From the NCBI RefSeq assembly GCF_000833575.1, contig NZ_CP010827.1:2765149-2829148 (forward strand): a stretch of 64,000 bases of DNA, in the 5' to 3' direction. The translations under genes were made by a program, and so were the position numbers. The stretch is from Corynebacterium singulare. GTDB lineage: Bacteria > Actinomycetota > Actinomycetes > Mycobacteriales > Mycobacteriaceae. The notes beneath the pieces are model-generated. The model was given only the letters and a program-made list of their open reading frames with translations, was not told where the DNA came from and did no database searches. Below are positions 1 to 7,634 of this stretch, piece by piece. The stretch's first letter is position 1. Each line of letters opens with the position of its first letter.

Positions 1-95
1 AGGCCTAGCTACCACCATCACTGCGTTCCCTGGCCAAACGATCCGATTCCCCTCTTGTTCTTTCCCCACACGCCACTAAGATCACCACTATCCCG

Positions 96-362
96 TTGTT
101 CAACTGCGAGCTGTTCCAAAGCTCACCAATAACCGGAGAGACTGTGACCAACACTGACCGGACTCAACCCATTGCTCGGGTTGTTCCCATTTCATCCCCG
201 GATGGCCGAGTGCAGCAACTAGTAGCTGCCGGAATCTTGAGCCACACCCCCGCGCCTTACTCCGCGCTGACCACTACGGCTCCAGAGCCGGACACCCCAA
301 GCTATCTTCTACCTTCTAAATCCGACGTTGTTTCACTACTGGACCGGGAAGACCGCGTGTGA
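96..362 (+). pseudogene. remnant of a Phd/YefM-like antitoxin
   Basis: The reading frame shows the hallmark of Phd-type antitoxins, GETVTNTDRTQPIARVVPI, followed by the loose VQQLVAAGIL and a C-terminal LLDREDR seen in actinobacterial members. The N-terminal DNA-binding half expected before the GETV motif is missing or degraded, and the only available start is a TTG without a ribosome binding site. No PIN or other toxin gene follows. I therefore read it as a decayed antitoxin, not a working gene. The match is from motif recognition only, so it is tentative. Confidence 0.35.
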
Positions 363-417
363 TGCTTTGCCTCGGCCCCTCGGGATCAGAGTGCACGCAG
401 CCAAAAGAGCCGAAATA

Positions 418-972
418 CTAGCCACGCCGCTCTTTCTTTGCCGCTTCCTTGCGTGCGTCCTTGAGGGACAAGGCAATATCCTCAGCACCTACATCATCTG
501 TACCCGCGTCATAGGCGCCAACGCGCTGCGCCTCAGAGACTAGCTCTCGCAGTGCTTTGCGACGTTCAGCCCTCTGCCCATCCCGGTACCGCAGCACGTC
601 AACGAGCCTAACCCTCCTATGCTTGCCACCGGTGGTGCGCTCAAATGCTATCGATCCATCCTCAAGCTTCTTCACCAAAGTCGGCCTACTGATGCCCAGG
701 ACATCTGCTGCTTCCTGCGTCGTGAGCAACTGGTCCACAGGTGCGACAGTAATGGCCTTTCCCTGCCTCATCTCACGAGCAACGTCTGACAACGCCCTCA
801 GCACCTCGCCGGGCAGATTTACCGCTTGCCCGTCGGGCCCCACTAGCGCAGTAGGTCCCGACTGCTGCTCTAAGAACCTGCTCACATCGCGCATGGCCTC
901 TAGGTTTTGCGGCGGAAGAGTCACGTGGGGGCGGTGGTTCTGCGCCTCATTCATGAGATCATCGTAGCGCAA
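418..972 (-). CDS. excisionase-family HTH protein, putative orphan PIN-system antitoxin
   Basis: The 184-residue product carries a MerR/excisionase-type helix-turn-helix at about residues 83-130 (LLTTQEAADVLGISRPTLVK followed by a basic HRRV segment). Proteins of this shape usually act as the DNA-binding antitoxin of a PIN-domain (VapC-like) toxin encoded directly downstream. Here the downstream sequence (positions below 418) shows no PIN gene, only a decayed Phd-like frame on the other strand. The start is either TTG at 972 or the internal ATG at 954; neither has a clear Shine-Dalgarno. A perfect palindrome lies immediately upstream and could be its own operator. Family assignment is fairly sure; the orphan state is seen directly. 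Confidence 0.6.
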   Translation of the reverse strand: MRYDDLMNEAQNHRPHVTLPPQNLEAMRDVSRFLEQQSGPTALVGPDGQAVNLPGEVLRALSDVAREMRQGKAITVAPVDQLLTTQEAADVLGISRPTLVKKLEDGSIAFERTTGGKHRRVRLVDVLRYRDGQRAERRKALRELVSEAQRVGAYDAGTDDVGAEDIALSLKDARKEAAKKERRG

Positions 973-987
973 TTCGAAAAATTCGAA
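973..987. promoter_or_regulatory. 15-bp palindrome upstream of the excisionase-like gene
   Basis: TTCGAAAAATTCGAA is a perfect inverted repeat abutting the TTG start of the leftward gene. Autoregulated antitoxins often bind such sites, so it is a candidate operator. That role is inferred from position only. Confidence 0.4.
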
Positions 988-1188
988 ACGCCTAACACAA
1001 CTCTCCCACTCGATGAACCCGACTCAGTTTCATGCTGCGGCATGCAGTTTTTCTTTGGGGGTAGCAAAGCCAACAAACAAGCAGATCCATAAAAACAATT
1101 TTGATTACTATTAACCTAGACTTCAGACACAATCTTCGGCTATAACTACAAGGTCACTATTTCTCTTCTCTGAAAGTTGAACTCTCTC

Positions 1189-2280
1189 ATGACCTATTCT
1201 CGGCTCGGCCTTGGCGTATCCATTGCCGTTTCGCTCTCTTTGGTTTCTGTCCCTTCCGCTACTGCTCTCGATGCTCAGCTGGACACTCGCAACGGCAAAG
1301 AGATTTGTGTGGTCTCCCTCGACTCCGCGGAAAAGGAAATCTCTAAGAAGTACTTCGCTGCCAAAATTGACGAGCAGACCAAACTGCAGAACCGCATGCG
1401 CCAGGACTTCCCGCAGTATGCGGACAGCTTTGCTCGCCTTGACTCCGCTCCCGAGACCCACAAGCTGGTGACTTATTGGTCTGACATCAGCTTCTCCGAC
1501 CTTCCCTCCGAGGCTGAGCTAGCGGCCAAGGGATACGACAGCCTAGACGCTTCCTACCTCGTATTCACCAATTCTGACGCAGAAGCCAAATACAAGGATT
1601 GGGCAGCCAACGGATACCCCTTCAATTGGGAGGTGACACGAAATTGGACTCCCAGCGAACTTGCTGAGTATCCCTACGGCGATCTCCCCGTGGTGAACTC
1701 ACAGAACGGTGAAGTCGAGGATTCTGCGGTGGATCTTCAGGCGCAGGTGCCCTCGTACTCCACAGGTCTAAATGCTGGTTTCCACACTACTTCTCAAAAG
1801 TTGCTCAATCTCAGGAAGCCGGGGGAGCTTCGTCTGCAACCTCTCGAGGATGATTTCGAAGCCGTAGCCGGCCTCGAAGTCATGGGCTTTACCATGCCCT
1901 TCAGCTCCACCGTCACCCTTGCTGGCGCTTGCGAAAACGCCTACCTCGCAAAGGAACAATCCGAAGCGGAGACTTCTACTACGCCGCCGACCTCTGAACC
2001 AGTTCCGTCCACTAGCACAACCACGACACCGACCACTTCCGTTGTGCCTCCTTCTTCGACGGAACCAACTACAACCCGTCCGGCTAAGACCACCCCGGCA
2101 GCTACTCCTACTGCACCCGCAAAGCCGACCACAACCACTCCAGCGCCGAAGCCCAATAAGACCAATGACAGCGGTTCCTCCACTGGCGGAATCATCGCCA
2201 TCGTCTTGGCAATCCTTGCCGCCGCAGGTATTGGTGTTGTGGCCTTCCTGCCGGAACTAGGATTCAAGCTCCCTTTCTAG
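1189..2280 (+). CDS. secreted Thr/Pro-rich protein with C-terminal membrane anchor
   Basis: A 363-residue exported protein of unknown function. From the ATG at 1189 there is a typical signal peptide (hydrophobic core, then SATALDAQ). A globular region of about 230 residues follows, then a long Thr/Ser/Pro-rich stalk (about residues 260-330), a C-terminal transmembrane helix (GGIIAIVLAILAAAGIGVV) and a short tail ending GFKLPF. There is no LPXTG sorting motif, so anchoring is probably by the membrane helix with the stalk spanning the wall. The alternative TTG at 1177 touches the GAAAG sequence and would leave no spacing. The globular part was not recognised. A strong terminator follows. Confidence 0.7.
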   Translation: MTYSRLGLGVSIAVSLSLVSVPSATALDAQLDTRNGKEICVVSLDSAEKEISKKYFAAKIDEQTKLQNRMRQDFPQYADSFARLDSAPETHKLVTYWSDISFSDLPSEAELAAKGYDSLDASYLVFTNSDAEAKYKDWAANGYPFNWEVTRNWTPSELAEYPYGDLPVVNSQNGEVEDSAVDLQAQVPSYSTGLNAGFHTTSQKLLNLRKPGELRLQPLEDDFEAVAGLEVMGFTMPFSSTVTLAGACENAYLAKEQSEAETSTTPPTSEPVPSTSTTTTPTTSVVPPSSTEPTTTRPAKTTPAATPTAPAKPTTTTPAPKPNKTNDSGSSTGGIIAIVLAILAAAGIGVVAFLPELGFKLPF

Positions 2281-2359
2281 AGATTGGCTTCTTAGGTCAT
2301 CGCCATTAACTCTTCTAAGGCGAAAGGGCGGAAATAATTTCACCCGACCTGACTAATGT

Positions 2360-2404
2360 CAGGCGCCCAGCTCCATTTCGTTGAGCTGGGCGCCTGGCAT
2401 TTTT
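2360..2404 (+). terminator. rho-independent terminator after the secreted protein gene
   Basis: Arms CAGGCGCCCAGCTC (2360-2373) and GAGCTGGGCGCCTG (2383-2396) pair perfectly around a 9-nt loop, followed by CATTTTT. Confidence 0.85.
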
Positions 2405-2457
2405 CAACGCTGCGAAAAGCTGCGCTCACTCCCGCTAACGCAAGAATTCGCCCCAAC

Positions 2458-3399
2458 CTACTCGAAGTAATCCTCATCCACCTCAACCAGCGCTACAGTC
2501 CGCTTGACCTGAACTCCCACGCCATAGCGAATCATCAGTTCCGCCAGCCTGGCCCCGTCGATCAATACAACGCGTGAGGCCACCGCATCCGCGTACTCCT
2601 GAGCTCTATCGGAGAATTTCGCCGTAGTCAGAAACACCCCGCGGTCCGCCTGCGCCCCCTGCAATGCTCCCACGAATGCCTGAATATCCGGACGGCCAAT
2701 GCTCTTGTCCAGTCCATACCGCTTAGCCTGCACGTAAATACGGGACAGACCCAGCGCATCCTGGTCAATGATCCCGTCGATGCCACCGTCATTGGACAGC
2801 TGCGTACGCGTGGCTTTTCCCTGGGTTCCTCCGTATCCCATGGCCATGAGCAGGTCCAGCACTGCTTGTTCAAAGAACGCCGGCTCATTCTCATGTAACC
2901 GCGTGAGCAGATCACCAGCCACCAACTCGTTGTTGCGAGACACACCGGTTTCCACCTGCTCCAGTGGGTCGAGCTCACTTTCGGCTTCCGGAAGGACGCT
3001 TTGCTTATCAGCGTCCGCCTTGTGCACAGCCTTGCTTCCCTGACTTGGGCCCCGCCACGTTAACTCCGCTTCCGTGCCTGCGATCTCTGTACGCAGCTGC
3101 TTCTCCGTCATCCCTTCCGGATAGCGTGCCAACAAGTCACGGCCAAAGTCTGTAATTTGAAAACGCGCCCGCGCCGGCGAAATGATGGCGTTCGCCTTCT
3201 TAAGGAATGTCAGCGCCCAACCAACACGGTTTTCATAGAGCGGCTGTCCGGAAGGAATGGTCTCAAGACGTTCCTCGTCCGTGATGCCAATGCGCACCGC
3301 AGCCTCCTCGATGAGCACGCTGCGCTTGAACACCTCTCCGTTTGACGCCAATACGTGAAGCACTGGAACCATGTATCCATGCCACTTCAAAATTGCCAT
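2458..3399 (-). CDS. mrr: Mrr-like restriction endonuclease
   Basis: The 313-residue product has the Mrr layout. A winged-helix Mrr_N domain spans about residues 1-100. After a linker, a PD-(D/E)XK Mrr_cat domain starts near residue 170 (VLDLLMAMGYGG, then GGIDGIIDQD and the IYVQAKRYG strand carrying the D...QxK catalytic residues). Mrr enzymes cut methylated DNA as stand-alone type IV nucleases. Here the gene is the third of an operon: its ATG overlaps the TAA of hsdS by one base (TAATG), implying translational coupling. No hsdR is present, so this nuclease may instead be the restriction arm of the hsdMS methylase. That role is inference. Confidence 0.85.
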   Translation of the reverse strand: MAILKWHGYMVPVLHVLASNGEVFKRSVLIEEAAVRIGITDEERLETIPSGQPLYENRVGWALTFLKKANAIISPARARFQITDFGRDLLARYPEGMTEKQLRTEIAGTEAELTWRGPSQGSKAVHKADADKQSVLPEAESELDPLEQVETGVSRNNELVAGDLLTRLHENEPAFFEQAVLDLLMAMGYGGTQGKATRTQLSNDGGIDGIIDQDALGLSRIYVQAKRYGLDKSIGRPDIQAFVGALQGAQADRGVFLTTAKFSDRAQEYADAVASRVVLIDGARLAELMIRYGVGVQVKRTVALVEVDEDYFE

Positions 3400-4571
3400 T
3401 AGAGTTCTCCTTGGAATGCACGGGTGGATAGGGATTTTTGTAGTTCTTGCAAAAGCTTCCTCTGACGCTTCATCTGAGACTCAATGTCTTCGATTCGCGA
3501 AATTGATGATGCGAACTCTTGTTGCTCGTCCATTGATGCTTTAGGAATTGGCAACCTCTTCAACTCGTTGGCATTGATATTCGCCATTCCCACAATTGCT
3601 TTTGCGGTGTTTCGCAATATCTTCTTGCCAAGAACCGAATTAAGGAACCCGGCAATATATTCAGGAACTGCTTTATCGTTTACTCGACATCTGATTAGGT
3701 AGCCAGCATACGTATACTCGCCTACCAACGATGGGACGACAGCGGTTTTTCCCACCAATTCCTTACTATTCGTCCTGTTGAAAAGTAAATCACCAGCCTT
3801 CAGCGAATACTTCTCTCGATCCTTGGTGTCGAGCTCAACATATTTTAAATTTGAAAAATCAATTCCACCGTTGTAAGAGACGTTCCCCATTCGCAGTATT
3901 GGAATGCCGGCATTCTCGTTCGCCTTGTCGCTAGTTCCATACTGAGTGGATTCGAGATACTCACCAATTACTGTCGATTCCCGCTCAATTCTTAAGAAGA
4001 AATCCGTAAACAATTCTTGCTTAAGCTGAAGCAAGTCCCCCAAGGACTGATTAACCCTAACCAGTGCCTCATCCCCCTTATCCAAAATCGCCGCAATACG
4101 GCGCTGCTCTTCGAGGGGAGGGAGGGGGATTTCAAATCGGAGAAACGCTTCTTCCTTGACTCGCTGTCGGTTAGTTGCGCCGAAACTAAGCGCCTTCGCC
4201 TTTGCAGCTAAAATGCCACTAGTCGCAAAGTAGTGAAGATACTTTGACGTGCACCTCGACTCATCGATTTCGAAAATCGGAAAATCTTTGGAAACGACTG
4301 CCCCATCAAGGGATTGAGGAATCAGTGCGAAGGCACCGTTACGGGCGTCGATACGCGAGTAAATGAACTGTCCTTCTTTCACTCGATAGCCAGTGAAAGC
4401 AGCGGGTGTCTTACCTGCTCCAATATTTCGCAGCACGGCGCCCTCGCCGTGCATTTTGACTGTTACAAAGGACTCCGTCTCTGGGGATGCAATCTTTTCC
4501 GGGACTCCAGCAGCCCGGAGCACATCCCCCAACCGCACCATCGGCCAGTCGTGCTTTGCCGTGCTCGCCAT
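3399..4571 (-). CDS. hsdS: type I restriction-modification specificity subunit HsdS
   Basis: HsdS determines the two half-sites recognised by a type I methylase. The product (390 residues from the ATG at 4571, one base after the hsdM stop) has two target-recognition domains. Each begins with a WPMVRLGDV- or IGEYL-type segment and is followed by a conserved helical spacer (LPPLEEQRRIAAILDKGDEAL in the first, PKASMDEQQEFASSI in the second). The second recognition domain, roughly positions 3450-4000, is visibly richer in A+T than the first and than the flanking genes, as expected if it was acquired by domain exchange. It ends in TAATG shared with mrr. Confidence 0.9.
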   Translation of the reverse strand: MASTAKHDWPMVRLGDVLRAAGVPEKIASPETESFVTVKMHGEGAVLRNIGAGKTPAAFTGYRVKEGQFIYSRIDARNGAFALIPQSLDGAVVSKDFPIFEIDESRCTSKYLHYFATSGILAAKAKALSFGATNRQRVKEEAFLRFEIPLPPLEEQRRIAAILDKGDEALVRVNQSLGDLLQLKQELFTDFFLRIERESTVIGEYLESTQYGTSDKANENAGIPILRMGNVSYNGGIDFSNLKYVELDTKDREKYSLKAGDLLFNRTNSKELVGKTAVVPSLVGEYTYAGYLIRCRVNDKAVPEYIAGFLNSVLGKKILRNTAKAIVGMANINANELKRLPIPKASMDEQQEFASSISRIEDIESQMKRQRKLLQELQKSLSTRAFQGEL

Positions 4572-4572
4572 G

Positions 4573-6183
4573 CTATTTCCCCTTTTCCTCGCTGAGCAAG
4601 GCCTTGAGGTTGGCAAGGCCTTGGGCGATGTCGCGGTCGAGTTCTTCGATTTCGGCGATGATGTCCATGGGGTCGCGGGTTTCTTCTGCTTCGAGGACGA
4701 TCTCCTTGTAGCGGTTCATGGAAAGGTCGTAGTCGGTTTGGGCGATCTCCTCCTTGGACACCGTGAAGGAGTAATCCGTGCGGGCGCGCTCACGCTCATC
4801 GGTGGTGCGGGCGTGCCAGCGAGCAACAACGTCTGGGAGGTTGTTGAGCTTGAGTTGTTCGTCGGTGAGGGTGACGGAGGTGGGGACGTCGGCAAGCGCG
4901 GGATCGCTTAAGTCCTGAATGTGTGAGGCAGGGGAGGGGCCAAGCAAGGGGGCGTCAAGAAGCGGAGTGCGCTTGTCATCAAGTGAGTAACCATCCGCGG
5001 TGACGTCATAGAACCACACCTCATCGGTACCGCCGGAATCGGTGCGGGTAAAGCACAGGACGGCGGTGGACACGCCCGAGTAGGGCTTGAATGCGCCAGA
5101 GGGCAGTTTGATGACGGCGTCCAGGCGCTGATCCTCAACCAAGGTTTTGCGAAGGGCTTTGTGCGCCTTGGTAGAGCCGAAGAGGACACCTTCAGGGACA
5201 ATCACCGCGGCGCGACCACCCGGCTTGAGTAGCTGCAGGAAGCGGTGGACAAAAAGAATCTCCGTCTTCTTGGCCGTCGTCACCGACTTGAGCTTGGGAT
5301 CGACGGCATCCTTATCCAGGCTGCCCGCAAAAGGCGGGTTGGCCAGGACAAGGTCGAAGGCCTCATCGAACGTTGTGGGCAGCTGTTGCAGCGAATCGCG
5401 GTAAGAAATGTTGGGTTCTTCAAAGCCGTGCATGAACATGTTCATCGCCGCGATGCGCACCATGGTTTTGTCAAAGTCGAAGCCCGTCAAGCCCTCTGTG
5501 ATGAACGTTGTGCGCGTGTCCTTGTTGTAGAGGTCCTCACGGTGATGGTGGGCAATCCAATCATTGGCAGCCACCAAGAACCCGGCAGTGCCACACGCTG
5601 GGTCGATGATGCGCTGCTGTGGCGTCGGCTCCATGAGCGCGACGAGGAGCTCGATAATGTGGCTGGTCGTGCGGAACTGACCGTTCGTACCCGAGGTGGA
5701 CAGCTTGTCCAGCATGTACTCGTACAAGTCGCCCTTCATGTCCTTGTTGGAGAATTGCAGCAGGTCAATGAGCTCCATGACACGTGAGAGCGTGGCTTCA
5801 GATTCGATATCGAAGGAGGCGTTAGCCATGTGTTCCTGGAAACCTGTGCCGCCCATCTCCTTGATGAAGGGGAATACCTTGGTGATGATGGTGACCTTGC
5901 GGCGGGCGATGTCGCGGTCCTCAATAAGGTTGCGCCACCGCAAGTCCTGCTGGCTGGCATCAAAGATGTCCTCCGTCGCAGTCGGATCACCCAAAGCGCG
6001 GCGCTTATCAATCTGGACCTGGCGCTCGTCGAGATCCTTGATAAAGAGCAGGTAGGTGAACTGCTCGATAACGGAGACTGGGTTGGAAATGCCGCCGGAC
6101 CAGAAGGTGTCCCAGATGCGGTCGACGTTATTTTTGAGGGCGCCGGTAATCATGTAGTTCAGCGTATCTGCTGAGTCCGACAT
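4573..6183 (-). CDS. hsdM: type I restriction-modification DNA methyltransferase HsdM
   Basis: This is an N6-adenine methyltransferase subunit of 536 residues, the usual length. It has an N-terminal HsdM helical domain (SADTLNYMITGALKNNVDRIW), the SAM-binding motif DPACGTAGFL, and the catalytic NPPF motif (VLANPPFAGS) of the N6-adenine class. It is the first gene of the hsdM-hsdS-mrr operon; hsdS starts one base after its TAG stop. With HsdS it should form the M2S methylase. No HsdR ATPase/translocase gene exists anywhere in the window, which is unusual for an intact type I locus. Confidence 0.93.
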   Translation of the reverse strand: MSDSADTLNYMITGALKNNVDRIWDTFWSGGISNPVSVIEQFTYLLFIKDLDERQVQIDKRRALGDPTATEDIFDASQQDLRWRNLIEDRDIARRKVTIITKVFPFIKEMGGTGFQEHMANASFDIESEATLSRVMELIDLLQFSNKDMKGDLYEYMLDKLSTSGTNGQFRTTSHIIELLVALMEPTPQQRIIDPACGTAGFLVAANDWIAHHHREDLYNKDTRTTFITEGLTGFDFDKTMVRIAAMNMFMHGFEEPNISYRDSLQQLPTTFDEAFDLVLANPPFAGSLDKDAVDPKLKSVTTAKKTEILFVHRFLQLLKPGGRAAVIVPEGVLFGSTKAHKALRKTLVEDQRLDAVIKLPSGAFKPYSGVSTAVLCFTRTDSGGTDEVWFYDVTADGYSLDDKRTPLLDAPLLGPSPASHIQDLSDPALADVPTSVTLTDEQLKLNNLPDVVARWHARTTDERERARTDYSFTVSKEEIAQTDYDLSMNRYKEIVLEAEETRDPMDIIAEIEELDRDIAQGLANLKALLSEEKGK

Positions 6184-6226
6184 GCTGGTGAAGAGGCGGC
6201 GGTTAGCCTCCTTATTTTCTCTGCTC

Positions 6227-6607
6227 CTAGGCCTTCTTCACCACAGCTGGCTTGAGCTTCATCGCACCGAAACCATCAATCTTGCAGTCGATGTTGTGGT
6301 CTTCCTGGCCGGTGCCCGCATCAAGGTTGAGGCGAATGCCGCGCACCTTGGTGCCGGCCTTGAGAGGCTTCGGGGCGCCCTTGACCTTGAGGGTGGTGGT
6401 GATGGTGACGGTGTCGCCGTCGGCAAGCGCATTGCCCACCGAGTCCACGATGACGGGGGCAGCCCCCTCCGCCGCTGAGTCACTGGCAGCGTCGGCGGAG
6501 AACTCATGCGCGCACTCGGGACACACGATGAGAGGCGGCATTTCGTAGGTGTATTCAGAGGAACATTCGGGGCAGGGCGGCAGCGTTGGGGATGAAGTAT
6601 CAGACAT
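6227..6607 (-). CDS. yjdM: PhnA/YjdM-family zinc-ribbon protein
   Basis: A 126-residue protein of the PhnA (YjdM) family. The N-terminus is a zinc ribbon with CPECSSEYTY and VCPECAHEF (two CxxC pairs). The C-terminal PhnA domain includes DGDTVTITTTLKVKG and ends KPAVVKKA. The family was named after the phosphonate operon but is not an enzyme of phosphonate breakdown; its role is not settled. The ATG at 6607 puts the zinc ribbon at the very start; upstream in-frame codons are not family-like. It lies 43 bases upstream of hsdM on the same strand and could share its transcript. Confidence 0.85.
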   Translation of the reverse strand: MSDTSSPTLPPCPECSSEYTYEMPPLIVCPECAHEFSADAASDSAAEGAAPVIVDSVGNALADGDTVTITTTLKVKGAPKPLKAGTKVRGIRLNLDAGTGQEDHNIDCKIDGFGAMKLKPAVVKKA

Positions 6608-6723
6608 AAGGCACAGTCTAGCCTGGTGAGAGCAGAATGATGATATTGATCTCATCCTTTTGATTGATACGGGGGAGGGGTATAGGCTTAAACCACACCC
6701 AATCAGATTCATTCGAAAGAACT

Positions 6724-7332
6724 ATGAAACGCTTTATCTCTCTCGCTGCCGCCTGTGCCGCAGCCGTTACCTTGTCCGCCTGCTCCACCGAGAGCCCTGT
6801 CCCCACCGAGGCCTCCAAGAGCGAGGCTGCCACCACTGAAGTCCAGCAGGTCTCCGCTGAGGAGATCCAGGCCGAGTTCGACCTTGAGGGACTGGATGGC
6901 CAGGAAATCGTGGACAAGCTGGATCGCCAGTCCAAGGACGAGCGCAATAGCGATCTCATCGCATCCGTGCGCCCGAACGAGCTCATCCTCGCTACTGAAC
7001 AGGGCGAGGCCTCCCTGCCGCTGCCGGAGGACAAGTTCTACCTCTCTGTTGCGCCGTACCTCTCCCGTACGCACGACTGCTTCAATCACTCCCTGACCAC
7101 CTGCACCGGTGAGCTCAGCCAGGAAGACATCCACATCACCATCACGGATGACGAAGGAAACGAGCTAGTCAACGAAGACACCACGACGTTCGACAACGGC
7201 TTCATTGGCTACTGGCTGCCGGCTGACAAGAAGGGCACCATCACCATCGAGCAGGACGGCAAGACCGGCGAGGTTCCCCTGGACACCTCCGACGAGGGCG
7301 GTACCTGCGTGACCACGCTGCAGATGGCATAA
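6724..7332 (+). CDS. CueP-family metal-binding lipoprotein
   Basis: The 202-residue product is a lipoprotein: MKRFISLAAACAAAVTLSAC gives a lipobox with the acylated Cys at residue 20. The C-terminal domain matches the CueP family of periplasmic copper-binding proteins, with YLSVAPYLSRTHDCFNHSL, TTCTGEL and the NGFIGYWLP segment, and a last Cys in GGTCVTTLQ. The three Cys (HDC, TTC, GTC) correspond to the conserved CueP metal ligands. It is expected outside the membrane, holding copper. The reading frame extends upstream of 6724, but only this ATG gives a signal sequence. A terminator follows; no copper exporter is adjacent. Confidence 0.8.
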   Translation: MKRFISLAAACAAAVTLSACSTESPVPTEASKSEAATTEVQQVSAEEIQAEFDLEGLDGQEIVDKLDRQSKDERNSDLIASVRPNELILATEQGEASLPLPEDKFYLSVAPYLSRTHDCFNHSLTTCTGELSQEDIHITITDDEGNELVNEDTTTFDNGFIGYWLPADKKGTITIEQDGKTGEVPLDTSDEGGTCVTTLQMA

Positions 7333-7351
7333 GCTGCCGTCACCCCACACA

Positions 7352-7386
7352 ACGGTGAGCCCCAGCAGGGGGCTCGCCGTTTTTGC
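7352..7386 (+). terminator. rho-independent terminator of the CueP-like gene
   Basis: ACGGTGAGCCCC (7352-7363) pairs with GGGGCTCGCCGT (7369-7380) with one G-U pair, then a TTTTT tract. Confidence 0.8.
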
Positions 7387-7634
7387 GTACCCACAGCGCG
7401 CCGTGCGCTTGCCGACGCCGCCCCAAAGTGTGATATCCAGCACCCTAGTCTTAAATTTCCCTTACGCTAACCTGCCAGCCGTCTGTCAGTCACCCGGGGT
7501 CAGAACGGTGCTCAATGGATTCGGGCCGAACGGACAGGAAACTGCCATACTCCACCTTGCTTGAGGGAGAGAGGCGTTGGCCACAGTCCATCTCTTTTCT
7601 CTGCACGCTCTTTTCACTTAAGAAAGCTCACTAC

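Noticed and set aside
2458..6183. a hidden hsdR completing a standard type I system
   Set aside because: No gene with helicase DEAD-box or HsdR nuclease features is present upstream or downstream of hsdMS in this window.
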